Positions 1 to 8,078 of a stretch of DNA of 64,000 bases are shown here, piece by piece. Origin of the DNA: Hellea sp. Lineage in GTDB: Bacteria; Pseudomonadota; Alphaproteobacteria; Caulobacterales; Maricaulaceae. The position numbers and the translations under genes were made by a program. Within the stretch, counting starts at the first letter, position 1; every line of letters begins with the position of its first letter. The notes below the pieces were generated by a model. It had not been told where the DNA came from and did no database searches. It worked only from the letters and a program-made list of their open reading frames with translations. Location: NCBI GenBank assembly GCA_020629545.1, contig JAHDDC010000003.1:1-64000 (forward strand). The letters are read 5' to 3'.

Positions 1-92
1 CCCGCGACTAATACCGGGATCGACACTATCCGGCTAATCGTCAGAATATTCGGTAGCTTGGCCCGAAAGCCGATAACGGGTTTATCCGTCAT
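1..92 (-). CDS. pgsA: CDP-alcohol phosphatidyltransferase (PgsA-like), N-terminal fragment running off the window edge
   Basis: Reverse complement of 1..92 reads MTDKPVIGFRAKLPNILTISRIVSIPVLVA; the LPNILTxxRIxxIPVLV N-terminus is typical of PgsA. Not in the ORF track. Overlaps the stop of the upstream gene by 11 nt. Confidence 0.7.
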   Translation of the reverse strand, partial: MTDKPVIGFRAKLPNILTISRIVSIPVLVA

Positions 93-750
93 TAGCTGGC
101 AGGTTCTTTTGAGTTAAAAGACTAAGCCCGGTCAATAGTGACAACAAAGCGCCAAACCACAAAAGGCCTAAGCCAATATTCCAGACCTGATTTGTAGTAC
201 GGCCGTAAACATCCATGACGTTTTCATCATTGGACATTATTGTTTCAAGCCAGACGGATAACCATGGTGCCGCCAAGAGCAAACATACAGCCAGCATGAT
301 AGTTGCGGTCTTGAGATTACCAAGTCGCGTTTCCGGCCAACCGTGACGTGAAAGTTCGAACCCTTTGACCAGGCCGACTATAATCTCTCGAAAAATAATG
401 ATGCCTGCGGGCACAGCTAAAAGCCAATTCAACGACCCTTTTGTCATGACGACGTATAAAATTGCTGCAAGTGTCCCCGTCATAAGTACAGTGTCGGCTA
501 TATCATCAAACCAACCGAATTTGCGAAATCGTGATGTTTCTGCGCCGCCGGTGACATCGTCAAAAAAATCAGTCAAAGCTGCTATGGCAAAGATTATAAA
601 TGCCAATAAGGCCGTATTCGTATCAGGCCAGCCTTTGGCAATTACTAAAAACATAATAACCGGGGTAAGCAATAGTCGTATGAGCGTCAGGCCGTCTGCA
701 AATGCCCCGCCTGCGCGTTTCATTTCATTGTCATTCGTGGAAGTATTCAT
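82..750 (-). CDS. CDP-alcohol phosphatidyltransferase family protein (PgsA paralogue with degenerate motif)
   Basis: Multi-TM protein with DFFDDVTGG...FGWFDDIAD, REIIVGLVKGF and GNLKT segments resembling PgsA; located just after uvrC. Confidence 0.8.
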   Translation of the reverse strand: MNTSTNDNEMKRAGGAFADGLTLIRLLLTPVIMFLVIAKGWPDTNTALLAFIIFAIAALTDFFDDVTGGAETSRFRKFGWFDDIADTVLMTGTLAAILYVVMTKGSLNWLLAVPAGIIIFREIIVGLVKGFELSRHGWPETRLGNLKTATIMLAVCLLLAAPWLSVWLETIMSNDENVMDVYGRTTNQVWNIGLGLLWFGALLSLLTGLSLLTQKNLPANDG

Positions 751-2587
751 AAATAATATCCGCCAGTTTTTGGCTTACCCCTTCGACTTTTATCAGCTCC
801 GCTTTGGTCGCGTTTTTTACTGCTTTGGCAGAACCAAAATGCGAAAGCAATGCTCTTTTGCGTCCTGATCCTACGCCCGGAATACCATCAAGCGGATTGG
901 ATTTCATCTGTTTTTTTCGGCGCGCGCGATGCGTTCCGATCGCAAATCTATGAGCTTCATCTCGTAATCGTTGCAAATAATACAATACGGACGTTCGAGG
1001 CGGGAGCGTAAACTCTGTACGTCCGGGCATATGAAATGTTTCCCGCCCAGCATTTCGGTCAGGCCCTTTGGCAATGGCAACCAAGGTGGTTCTTTCAAGT
1101 GCGCCAAGCTCTTCGAGTGTTTCCCGAACCGCTGATAATTGTCCCTTTCCGCCATCAATGACAACGAGATCGGGCCATATAAGCGCGTCGTCTTTCAATA
1201 AGCGCGAAAACCGCCGGCGCATAACTTCGCGCATCATCGCGTAATCATCTCCGGGTTCGGTCTCTACGTCTTTGATATTGAAGGTCCGATATTCTTTCTT
1301 TTCAAGTCCTTCCGGTCCCGCGACGATGAATGCGCCGATCGCATTTGTACCCTGAATATGACTGTTATCGTATACTTCTATTCGGTCAGGCGGCGCCTCC
1401 AAATCCAGACTGTCGGCCAGTTGCTTGAGAAGTTTGGTTTGCGACGCTGTTTCAGCCAATTTACGGGCAAGGGCTTCTTCGGCGTTTTTAACAGCCATGT
1501 TGACAAGTTTTTTCTTTTCGCCGCGCTTTGGTGTGGAAATAGAAATATTTAGGCCCGAACGTTCAGAAAGCGCGGTCTGTAATAGTTCGTTGCTGGGGAG
1601 GTCTTCACTAACAAAAATAGACTTTGGAATCGGCTTGTTCATGTAAAACTGTGCTAGGAAAGCATCGAGGACCTTGGCCGGATCATCGTCTTTGCTGTGC
1701 CGCGGGAAGTAAGCATTATTGCCCCAGTTTTGACCCGCTCTAAAAAAGAAAACCTGAACGCAGCTTTGTCCGCCGCCCGAATAGATTCCGATAACATCGC
1801 CTTCGGCAAAGCTCTCACTCGTTGCACCTGTTGAACTGCCTGTAATCTGCGCTAGCGCATTGAGCCTGTCTCTAAATTCAGCCGCTTTCTCAAAATTTAA
1901 GTCCTTGGATGCGGCGTGCATATGGTCTTGCAACCGATTTCTAAGTTTGTCTGATTTGCCCTGAAGGAAATCCTCTGCATCACGAATAAGCTCTCCATAA
2001 CCAGCATTATCGATTTCGCCGGTACAGGGGGCTGAACACCGTTTTATCTGATGGAGCATGCAGGGGCGTGTTCGTGCGTCATAAACACTATCGGAGCAAT
2101 TCCTGAGTCTAAAAGCCCGTTGTAGCGTATCCAGTGTGCGGTTAACGGCCAGGGCGCTGGCAAAAGGACCGTAATAGTCGCCTTTTATCTTTTTAGCTCC
2201 ACGGTGTTTCTTAATCTGAGGTGCGTCATGGTCTTTTCGAACGAGAATATATGGGAAGCTTTTATCGTCGCGTAGGAGTATATTGTAACGCGGCTTGAGT
2301 TTTTTAATGAGACTCGCTTCCAGTAAAAGAGCTTCGGTTTCACTTCCGGTGACGACAAATTCCATGCGTCTTGTTGCTCTGATCATGCGCTGCAATCGTA
2401 TGGGGTGACGCTTATAACTGGTATAGGCCGTAACCCTTTTTTTGAGATGTTTGGCTTTGCCGACGTACAGAACGACCTCATTCTCGTCATACATGCGATA
2501 CACGCCTGGTTTTAGCGGTAGGCGTTTTACGTAATCTGCTATCAGCGCAGGGCCGAATAAATTTTCTGTGTCTGGATTTTCCGACAT
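731..2587 (-). CDS. uvrC: excinuclease ABC subunit UvrC
   Basis: GIY-YIG N-terminus (KPGVYRMYDENEVVLYVGKAKHLKKRV), UVR motif, EVYDNSHIQGT, VIDGGKGQLSA, C-terminal HhH. Confidence 0.97.
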   Translation of the reverse strand: MSENPDTENLFGPALIADYVKRLPLKPGVYRMYDENEVVLYVGKAKHLKKRVTAYTSYKRHPIRLQRMIRATRRMEFVVTGSETEALLLEASLIKKLKPRYNILLRDDKSFPYILVRKDHDAPQIKKHRGAKKIKGDYYGPFASALAVNRTLDTLQRAFRLRNCSDSVYDARTRPCMLHQIKRCSAPCTGEIDNAGYGELIRDAEDFLQGKSDKLRNRLQDHMHAASKDLNFEKAAEFRDRLNALAQITGSSTGATSESFAEGDVIGIYSGGGQSCVQVFFFRAGQNWGNNAYFPRHSKDDDPAKVLDAFLAQFYMNKPIPKSIFVSEDLPSNELLQTALSERSGLNISISTPKRGEKKKLVNMAVKNAEEALARKLAETASQTKLLKQLADSLDLEAPPDRIEVYDNSHIQGTNAIGAFIVAGPEGLEKKEYRTFNIKDVETEPGDDYAMMREVMRRRFSRLLKDDALIWPDLVVIDGGKGQLSAVRETLEELGALERTTLVAIAKGPDRNAGRETFHMPGRTEFTLPPRTSVLYYLQRLRDEAHRFAIGTHRARRKKQMKSNPLDGIPGVGSGRKRALLSHFGSAKAVKNATKAELIKVEGVSQKLADIIYEYFHE

Positions 2588-2638
2588 GATGTTAAGTTAA
2601 GCAGAACCGGGCACGGCGCAAGAGCGTCAGAGAAAAAT

Positions 2639-3040
2639 CTATCGCCGCCTAATTACTTCGACTCCCGCTGCATCAGCTTTTAGCAGGGCCTGAGGTTTAG
2701 CGATACTTACAGCACATGACTTGACCCGTGGATCAGCTAATGCCCAATCGGCAATGCGCCCAGCGAGGGTTTCGACCAATTGCACGTGAGCTTCCAGCGC
2801 AATTTCTTCAGCTTTCTCCGCAACGGTCGCATAATCAAGAGTTTCATGAAGCCGATCCTGTTTCGGGATCGGCATATCACCCATGTCAAGTTCGACATCA
2901 ATAATTACGGGTTGGGTTTCCTCGTGTTCATGAGGGTGCACTCCAATAGATGCTTGGACCAAGAGGCCTCGAACATAAATTCGGGTTGTCCGCCCCGAGC
3001 TTTCACCTTTGATCCGGTTCAGAAAAGATTTTCGAGCCAT
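2639..3040 (-). CDS. folB: dihydroneopterin aldolase
   Basis: IYVRGLLVQASIGVHPHEHEETQPVIIDVEL and C-terminal KPQAL; FolB/FolX family. Confidence 0.88.
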   Translation of the reverse strand: MARKSFLNRIKGESSGRTTRIYVRGLLVQASIGVHPHEHEETQPVIIDVELDMGDMPIPKQDRLHETLDYATVAEKAEEIALEAHVQLVETLAGRIADWALADPRVKSCAVSIAKPQALLKADAAGVEVIRRR

Positions 3041-3053
3041 AATTCTTCTCTCG

Positions 3054-3791
3054 CTAAGTGTTTGACCAGATTAGATGTTGGCCGCCATCGATTGCGATCA
3101 TTTGTCCTGTCACTGACTTTGCCGCCAAAAGATATCTGACGCCGTGAAGAATGGTATCTGGTGGCGATCCTTCTCCCAATAGGGTTGAGGCACTCTCATT
3201 CGCAAACATCTTTTCGTCCTGTACCTTGTTTTGGAGCGTCGGGCCTGGGCCTATGCCATTAACTCGAATGTTTGGGGCCAGCGCCTGAGCCATTGTCTTG
3301 GTCGCCGACAGAAGAGCCGCTTTCGATATCCCATAAGTAAAATAGGTTGGGTCCGGCGCTAGGACGCGTTGATCAATCATATTGATGATAGAGCCAGATT
3401 GATTCTCGGGCAATTGCGCGGCGAAATCTTGTGAAAGCTTTACCGGTGCGTGCAGATTGATTTCCATGTGGTGGTCATAGCTACCGCGAGAGAAACTGGC
3501 TATCCGGTCGTCCTGAAAAGTAGAGGCATTATTTATCAAAGCCGTCAGAGGCCGATTGGCCAGTTCTCTGGCTTCGTCTACTAATTCATTGCGTTCTGAC
3601 GGAATAGCTAGGTTGGCAGAAAGGGCGAAGGCTTTTCCGCCGCCGCTGTTAATTGCATTTACAAGTGCTTCTGCTTTTTTTGCAGAACGGTTGTAATGAA
3701 TGACAACCGTCCAGCCATCATGAGCTAAACCTTTTGCTAAATGAGCACCAATGCGAGCTGCCGCCCCCGTTATCAAAACGGTTCCACTCAT
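3054..3791 (-). CDS. SDR family oxidoreductase, pteridine reductase/FolM-like
   Basis: TGAAARIG nucleotide-binding motif, YxxxK (YGISKAA), TGQMIAIDGGQHL; next to folB. Start placed at MSGTVLITG, giving an ATGA overlap with the upstream gene. Confidence 0.8.
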   Translation of the reverse strand: MSGTVLITGAAARIGAHLAKGLAHDGWTVVIHYNRSAKKAEALVNAINSGGGKAFALSANLAIPSERNELVDEARELANRPLTALINNASTFQDDRIASFSRGSYDHHMEINLHAPVKLSQDFAAQLPENQSGSIINMIDQRVLAPDPTYFTYGISKAALLSATKTMAQALAPNIRVNGIGPGPTLQNKVQDEKMFANESASTLLGEGSPPDTILHGVRYLLAAKSVTGQMIAIDGGQHLIWSNT

Positions 3792-4177
3792 GTTTTTGGA
3801 GCCCGTTTTATTCGGGCGCGTTCGCCGCAAGATGGCCGTCCAACTTCAACACATGAAAGACCTGGAAGTTTGGGCTCAAGTCGATCAAAAATCCAGAGCG
3901 CTATTTGCTCTAGGGCAGGCTGCTCTAGGCCCTCAATTTCATTCAATACGGTATGATCTAGAGGAGCGATTTCAGCTGTAATGATTTGATCAATTTTCCA
4001 AAGATCCCGAATCCAGCCTTTTTCCTCTTGAGCATTGCCTTCAATCCTGACCGTGCCATTGAAAGAGTGTCCGTGAATTTTTTTAAACAAATCGTTCGCA
4101 TCGGCATGGCCAAAATAGTGTGCCGCTTCAAACTGGAAATCTTTTTCGATTTCAAATGTCAGATCAGTCTTGTCCAT
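3788..4177 (-). CDS. 6-pyruvoyl/6-carboxytetrahydropterin synthase-like protein (QueD/PTPS family)
   Basis: FEAAHYFGH...IHGHSF...GWIRDL...LDHTVLNEIEGLEQPALE matches the QueD fold pattern. Confidence 0.82.
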   Translation of the reverse strand: MDKTDLTFEIEKDFQFEAAHYFGHADANDLFKKIHGHSFNGTVRIEGNAQEEKGWIRDLWKIDQIITAEIAPLDHTVLNEIEGLEQPALEQIALWIFDRLEPKLPGLSCVEVGRPSCGERARIKRAPKT

Positions 4178-4202
4178 AATGATAGAGCCATATCACAATG
4201 GC

Positions 4203-5174
4203 TTAAGCCATGCCAAACTTGGCTTGAGCGCCCAGATATAACATGTATGCGATGACGAATGCTAATCCGGTTTTCCGCCCGATAGGACTACGCCCTAAGA
4301 TAAACACAAGTAAAACAATAGACGTGATTAGCATGACCCAAAAGTCGAAAACGAAAAACTCTTTCTTTATCGACAGCGGACCAGCCAGCGCAGCTGCGCC
4401 GCCAACCGCGAAAAGATTAAAGACATTTGATCCCAGTACGTTACCGATTGCGACTTCAGGATGACCGCGATACGCGGCTACAACGACGGTCGCTATTTCC
4501 GGTAGCGAGGTTCCAATTGCGACGATCGTTAGGCCGATGACGGCCTCGGGAACACCTAAAATTTCTGCGATATTTGTTGCGTGGTCGACAATCAATTTTC
4601 CTCCGACAACGAGACCAACTAAACCGATTAAAACAAATAGTACTGACTTGAGTTGGTGCGCGGGAAGACCGTCTTCGCCTTCCTCGATTTCTGTCATTTC
4701 AGCGAGTATTGGGTCATCAGCTCCGGCTTTTGCCAGTCTAAACATATACACCAGATAGGTGATTATCCCAAAAAACAAGATTGCCCCCTGCCAAATTTGT
4801 AATGGATTGGCGAGAAAGGCGAGGAAAATAAAAATGATAGTTGCAGCCACGCAAATAAATGCGTTTCTGGCAACGCCGGGCATATTGGTCGGAATAGCCA
4901 TGATCATGGCCGGAATACCCAGCGCCAATAAAACATTGGCGACATTTGATCCAACAATGTTACCCGATGCGAGCTGACTGGCGTTGTCCCATACGGCTTG
5001 TACCGCAACAACAAGTTCCGGTGCCGACGTTCCGAAAGCAACAATAGTTAAACCCACAATAAGGGGCGGTACGCCCCAGTGTCGCGCCAGTGATGCGGCT
5101 CCTCTGACCAGGAGGTCGCCACCGACGATAAGGACAACAATCCCTATGACGAGAAGTAACGAACTAAGCGCCAT
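4203..5174 (-). CDS. calcium/sodium antiporter (YrbG/CaCA family)
   Basis: Two alpha-repeats (VAFGTSAPELVV...GNIVGSNVANVLLALG and VAIGTSLPEIATVVVAA...GNVLGSNVFNLFAVGG). Confidence 0.92.
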   Translation of the reverse strand: MALSSLLLVIGIVVLIVGGDLLVRGAASLARHWGVPPLIVGLTIVAFGTSAPELVVAVQAVWDNASQLASGNIVGSNVANVLLALGIPAMIMAIPTNMPGVARNAFICVAATIIFIFLAFLANPLQIWQGAILFFGIITYLVYMFRLAKAGADDPILAEMTEIEEGEDGLPAHQLKSVLFVLIGLVGLVVGGKLIVDHATNIAEILGVPEAVIGLTIVAIGTSLPEIATVVVAAYRGHPEVAIGNVLGSNVFNLFAVGGAAALAGPLSIKKEFFVFDFWVMLITSIVLLVFILGRSPIGRKTGLAFVIAYMLYLGAQAKFGMA

Positions 5175-5189
5175 TACGCTATAACTCGA

Positions 5190-5324
5190 CTAGTCGAACC
5201 GCTTGAATTCAAGAATATTCAAACCGCCAAACAGTAGAATAAGAACAATGAATCCAAACATAGCTGGATTAATTGAGAACAGACCGAAAATACTTAGTCC
5301 GCCGCCTGCCAGGATAAGGCCCAT
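5190..5324 (-). CDS. 44-aa predicted small membrane protein
   Basis: Reverse complement translates to MGLILAGGGLSIFGLFSINPAMFGFIVLILLFGGLNILEFKRFD*; GGAG Shine-Dalgarno-like sequence about 7 nt upstream of ATG; one to two hydrophobic segments. Confidence 0.6.
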   Translation of the reverse strand: MGLILAGGGLSIFGLFSINPAMFGFIVLILLFGGLNILEFKRFD

Positions 5325-5432
5325 TTGAAACTCCAAAAAATATTTCGCGGTCTATAACGTGCTTTACTAAAAAGGCAAAGCGTTGTTGAAAATATGCGTC
5401 ATTTTACCATTAATAGGTGAACGGGAGATTAT

Positions 5433-5792
5433 ATGGCTAAAGTTTTAGGTTTGGGGGGCATTTTTTTTACCTGTAATGATGTGGATGCATACAGAAAATG
5501 GTGGGCTGACCACATGAGAGTGGATGTTACGGACTGGGGTAGCTTTGAGTGGTCCGCAGACGGGAAGGGGCAGACGATGATGTCACCATTTAAATCTGAT
5601 TCGGACTACCTATCGCCGTCGCGGGAAAGATTTATGATCAATCTACGGGTAGACGACGTTGCAAAGCTGATTGAGCGGGCCCGGAACGGAGGGGCAACTG
5701 TTATTGGCGAAGTCGAAGACACTGATTACGGTATTTTTGGCTGGTTTATTGATCCGGAAGGGATAAAGATAGAATTATGGCAGGAAGCATAA
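5433..5792 (+). CDS. VOC family protein (glyoxalase/bleomycin resistance fold)
   Basis: GGIFFTCNDVDAYRKWWADHM ... GIFGWFIDPEGIKIELWQ. Confidence 0.88.
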   Translation: MAKVLGLGGIFFTCNDVDAYRKWWADHMRVDVTDWGSFEWSADGKGQTMMSPFKSDSDYLSPSRERFMINLRVDDVAKLIERARNGGATVIGEVEDTDYGIFGWFIDPEGIKIELWQEA

Positions 5793-5817
5793 AGCTTCCG
5801 TTTATGAGGAGACAAAC

Positions 5818-6273
5818 ATGTTTGGAATGGTTCCATTTGTAAAAATGGCGGGGCGCGGCCTTGGCAAAATTTTTAAAGGCCGTGAAGCCAAAGAAAAATT
5901 AGAAAACGAAGTTAAAGAAATGGGCTTACCGCAAGACGGTATTGAGATCGATGTCGATGATGACGGAAAAGTCAAAGTTTCTGGAAAAGCGGCGACGCAG
6001 GAAATGAAAGAAAAGATTATTCTGGCCGTCGGAAATGTGGAAGGCGTTGGTGAGGTTGAAGACGGTATCGAAACCGAAGATAATGCGACGGCATCACAAT
6101 TCCATACGGTTGTATCAGGCGATACTCTCTGGAAAATCTCAAAGACTTACTACGGGAAGGGGTCCCGCTACCCGGAGATATTTGAAGCCAATCGTCCTAT
6201 GCTGAGCCACCCGGATAAAATTTATGTTGGGCAAGTTCTGCGCATACCGGCCGATAATTCAGAAATGGCGTAA
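5818..6273 (+). CDS. BON and LysM domain protein (Kbp/YgaU-like)
   Basis: BON-like middle (IEIDVDDDGKVKVSGKAATQEMKEKI) plus C-terminal LysM (HTVVSGDTLWKISKTYYGKGSRYPEIFEANRPML). Confidence 0.9.
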   Translation: MFGMVPFVKMAGRGLGKIFKGREAKEKLENEVKEMGLPQDGIEIDVDDDGKVKVSGKAATQEMKEKIILAVGNVEGVGEVEDGIETEDNATASQFHTVVSGDTLWKISKTYYGKGSRYPEIFEANRPMLSHPDKIYVGQVLRIPADNSEMA

Positions 6274-6279
6274 TTTTAA

Positions 6280-7011
6280 ATGAGGGTATTCCGATCGTTC
6301 GGATTGCTCCTTTCAGCAATATTGCTCGCGGGTTCAGCCTGCGAGCAAGCGCGGTCAGATCGTTCGAAATTCGCGATTGAACGCCAAACTCCAAAAATCA
6401 CGACGACACTTCAAAACCAAGGCCAAAAGGTCGGCGCCCCTGTCTTTATACGCATAATTAAATCGGTTGATGGGTCGCTGAGCGACGGATATCTGGAACT
6501 TTTTCTCGCTGATGAGTCTGGGGCTTTTCAAATATATAAGTCGTGGCCCATTTGCACCTACTCAGGCACGTTAGGTCCAAAACTTAAAGAAGGCGATGGG
6601 CAGTCGCCCGAGGGGTTTTATTTTGTAACACCAGGCCAAATGAATCCAAATTCGAGCTATCATCTGAGTTTTAATTTGGGTTTCCCGAATGCTTATGATC
6701 GGGCCCATGGCCGAACGGGTAGTTTTTTGATGGTCCATGGCAATTGTGTTTCCATCGGCTGCTACGCCATGACCGACCCGGTTATTGAAGAGATCTATAC
6801 AATTATGAGTTCGTCTTTTGATGAAGGTCAGCCTTTCATAAGAGTCCATATTTTTCCGTTTCAAATGACAGAGGAAAATCTGGCAAAAGTCGTCGACAAT
6901 AGAAACGTCGAGTTCTGGTTAAATCTGAAAGAGGGATGGGACCATTTTGAACACTATAAGCGCCCACCAGGTGTATCGGTCGAAAATCGAGCTTATGTGT
7001 TTAGCCACTAG
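6280..7011 (+). CDS. L,D-transpeptidase family protein (YafK-like)
   Basis: MVHGNCVSIGCYAMTD catalytic His/Ser/Cys motif; lipoprotein-like signal (LLAGSAC). Confidence 0.85.
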   Translation: MRVFRSFGLLLSAILLAGSACEQARSDRSKFAIERQTPKITTTLQNQGQKVGAPVFIRIIKSVDGSLSDGYLELFLADESGAFQIYKSWPICTYSGTLGPKLKEGDGQSPEGFYFVTPGQMNPNSSYHLSFNLGFPNAYDRAHGRTGSFLMVHGNCVSIGCYAMTDPVIEEIYTIMSSSFDEGQPFIRVHIFPFQMTEENLAKVVDNRNVEFWLNLKEGWDHFEHYKRPPGVSVENRAYVFSH

Positions 7012-8078
7012 CCAGCATCGCAGCTGCCGCTTAGCGAGGTTATCCAGTCGGATATAAGCGAAACGCCCTCTTCATCGGCCAGTGCTCGGCCCAGTTCAGG
7101 CATCATTTCGGCGGGGTTTGTGGATGCCATTCGGTAAATGAAAATTGATGCTTCTGGCTTACCGGGAACAATTCCGTATTTTCGATTTCCTGTCCCGGTT
7201 CCAGCAGCAATAGGGGTTTTGCAAAGCCCTAGATGGGGCCCCATCGGTGTGCCGGGTTCCAAATGGAGCCCTGAGGTGTCAGCAGGTCCCACTTCATTGT
7301 GACAATGGGAGCAATTAATATCGAGATAAGCGCGCGCACGTAAGTCGAGTGTTTGGGATTCGTCTGCCCAGTTCACATTCTTAAAATACTGTGTTGAGGG
7401 TTGATCCAGGCCAAAGCTTTTAATTGATTTTAGATGCCGAAGTTTAGGGCCTATCGGTACAATATCACGGGTCGTATTGTTTGTTGCATGACACCCAGCA
7501 CATTGATTGACGTTCGGAACAAGATACGGAAACTTGCTGTGTTGATCATTGTCGACCAGAGTCAGATGTTGAAGATCGCCAGTCCGGGCAAGTTTGGCCG
7601 TCGATTGGTCGTCATCCCAAATATAAGGCAAGGCGTCCCAACCGTCATCACGATGAACGAGTAAACGTGTCTCAATCAATCTAAACCCTGAGATATCAAT
7701 TCTATTGTCCGCCATGTCTGGCGCGTGCTTACTTTTTAGAACGTGATCGAGTTGATCCCCTCTGGGGTAATAAAATGTCTTCGAAATAACTGTTCCAACA
7801 GGAAAGTTTATCGTGTCGCCATCTTCATCTATTTCTGCGTTCTCACCACTTGGAATATGGATAGTTCTAAGCTTAAGAGCGTAATCGCTAAAAAGCGGGC
7901 TTTGAAGCTCATAGACAAAGCTAGTTGAGGCTAATGTAATCTGGTCGTTCTTGAGGTTAAAAATACCCCAATCGCTTAGCAATTTGGGGTTTTCCTCGGG
8001 GTGGAATTTAACGTCTGGGGCGTTGGCCTTACACGCGCTGAGAATGAGGCATATGCCGAAGAGGAGTATTCGCATCAA
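7008..8078 (-). CDS. diheme c-type cytochrome lipoprotein (SO2930/HNE_0200 family-like)
   Basis: Two CxxCH motifs (CAGCH, CSHCH), lipobox ILSAC; paired with beta-helix gene by ATGA overlap. Confidence 0.85.
   Translation of the reverse strand: MMRILLFGICLILSACKANAPDVKFHPEENPKLLSDWGIFNLKNDQITLASTSFVYELQSPLFSDYALKLRTIHIPSGENAEIDEDGDTINFPVGTVISKTFYYPRGDQLDHVLKSKHAPDMADNRIDISGFRLIETRLLVHRDDGWDALPYIWDDDQSTAKLARTGDLQHLTLVDNDQHSKFPYLVPNVNQCAGCHATNNTTRDIVPIGPKLRHLKSIKSFGLDQPSTQYFKNVNWADESQTLDLRARAYLDINCSHCHNEVGPADTSGLHLEPGTPMGPHLGLCKTPIAAGTGTGNRKYGIVPGKPEASIFIYRMASTNPAEMMPELGRALADEEGVSLISDWITSLSGSCDAG

Noticed and set aside
365-868. 167-aa plus-strand ORF
   Set aside because: Antisense to the PgsA-like gene and the uvrC 3' end; composition typical of a shadow ORF.
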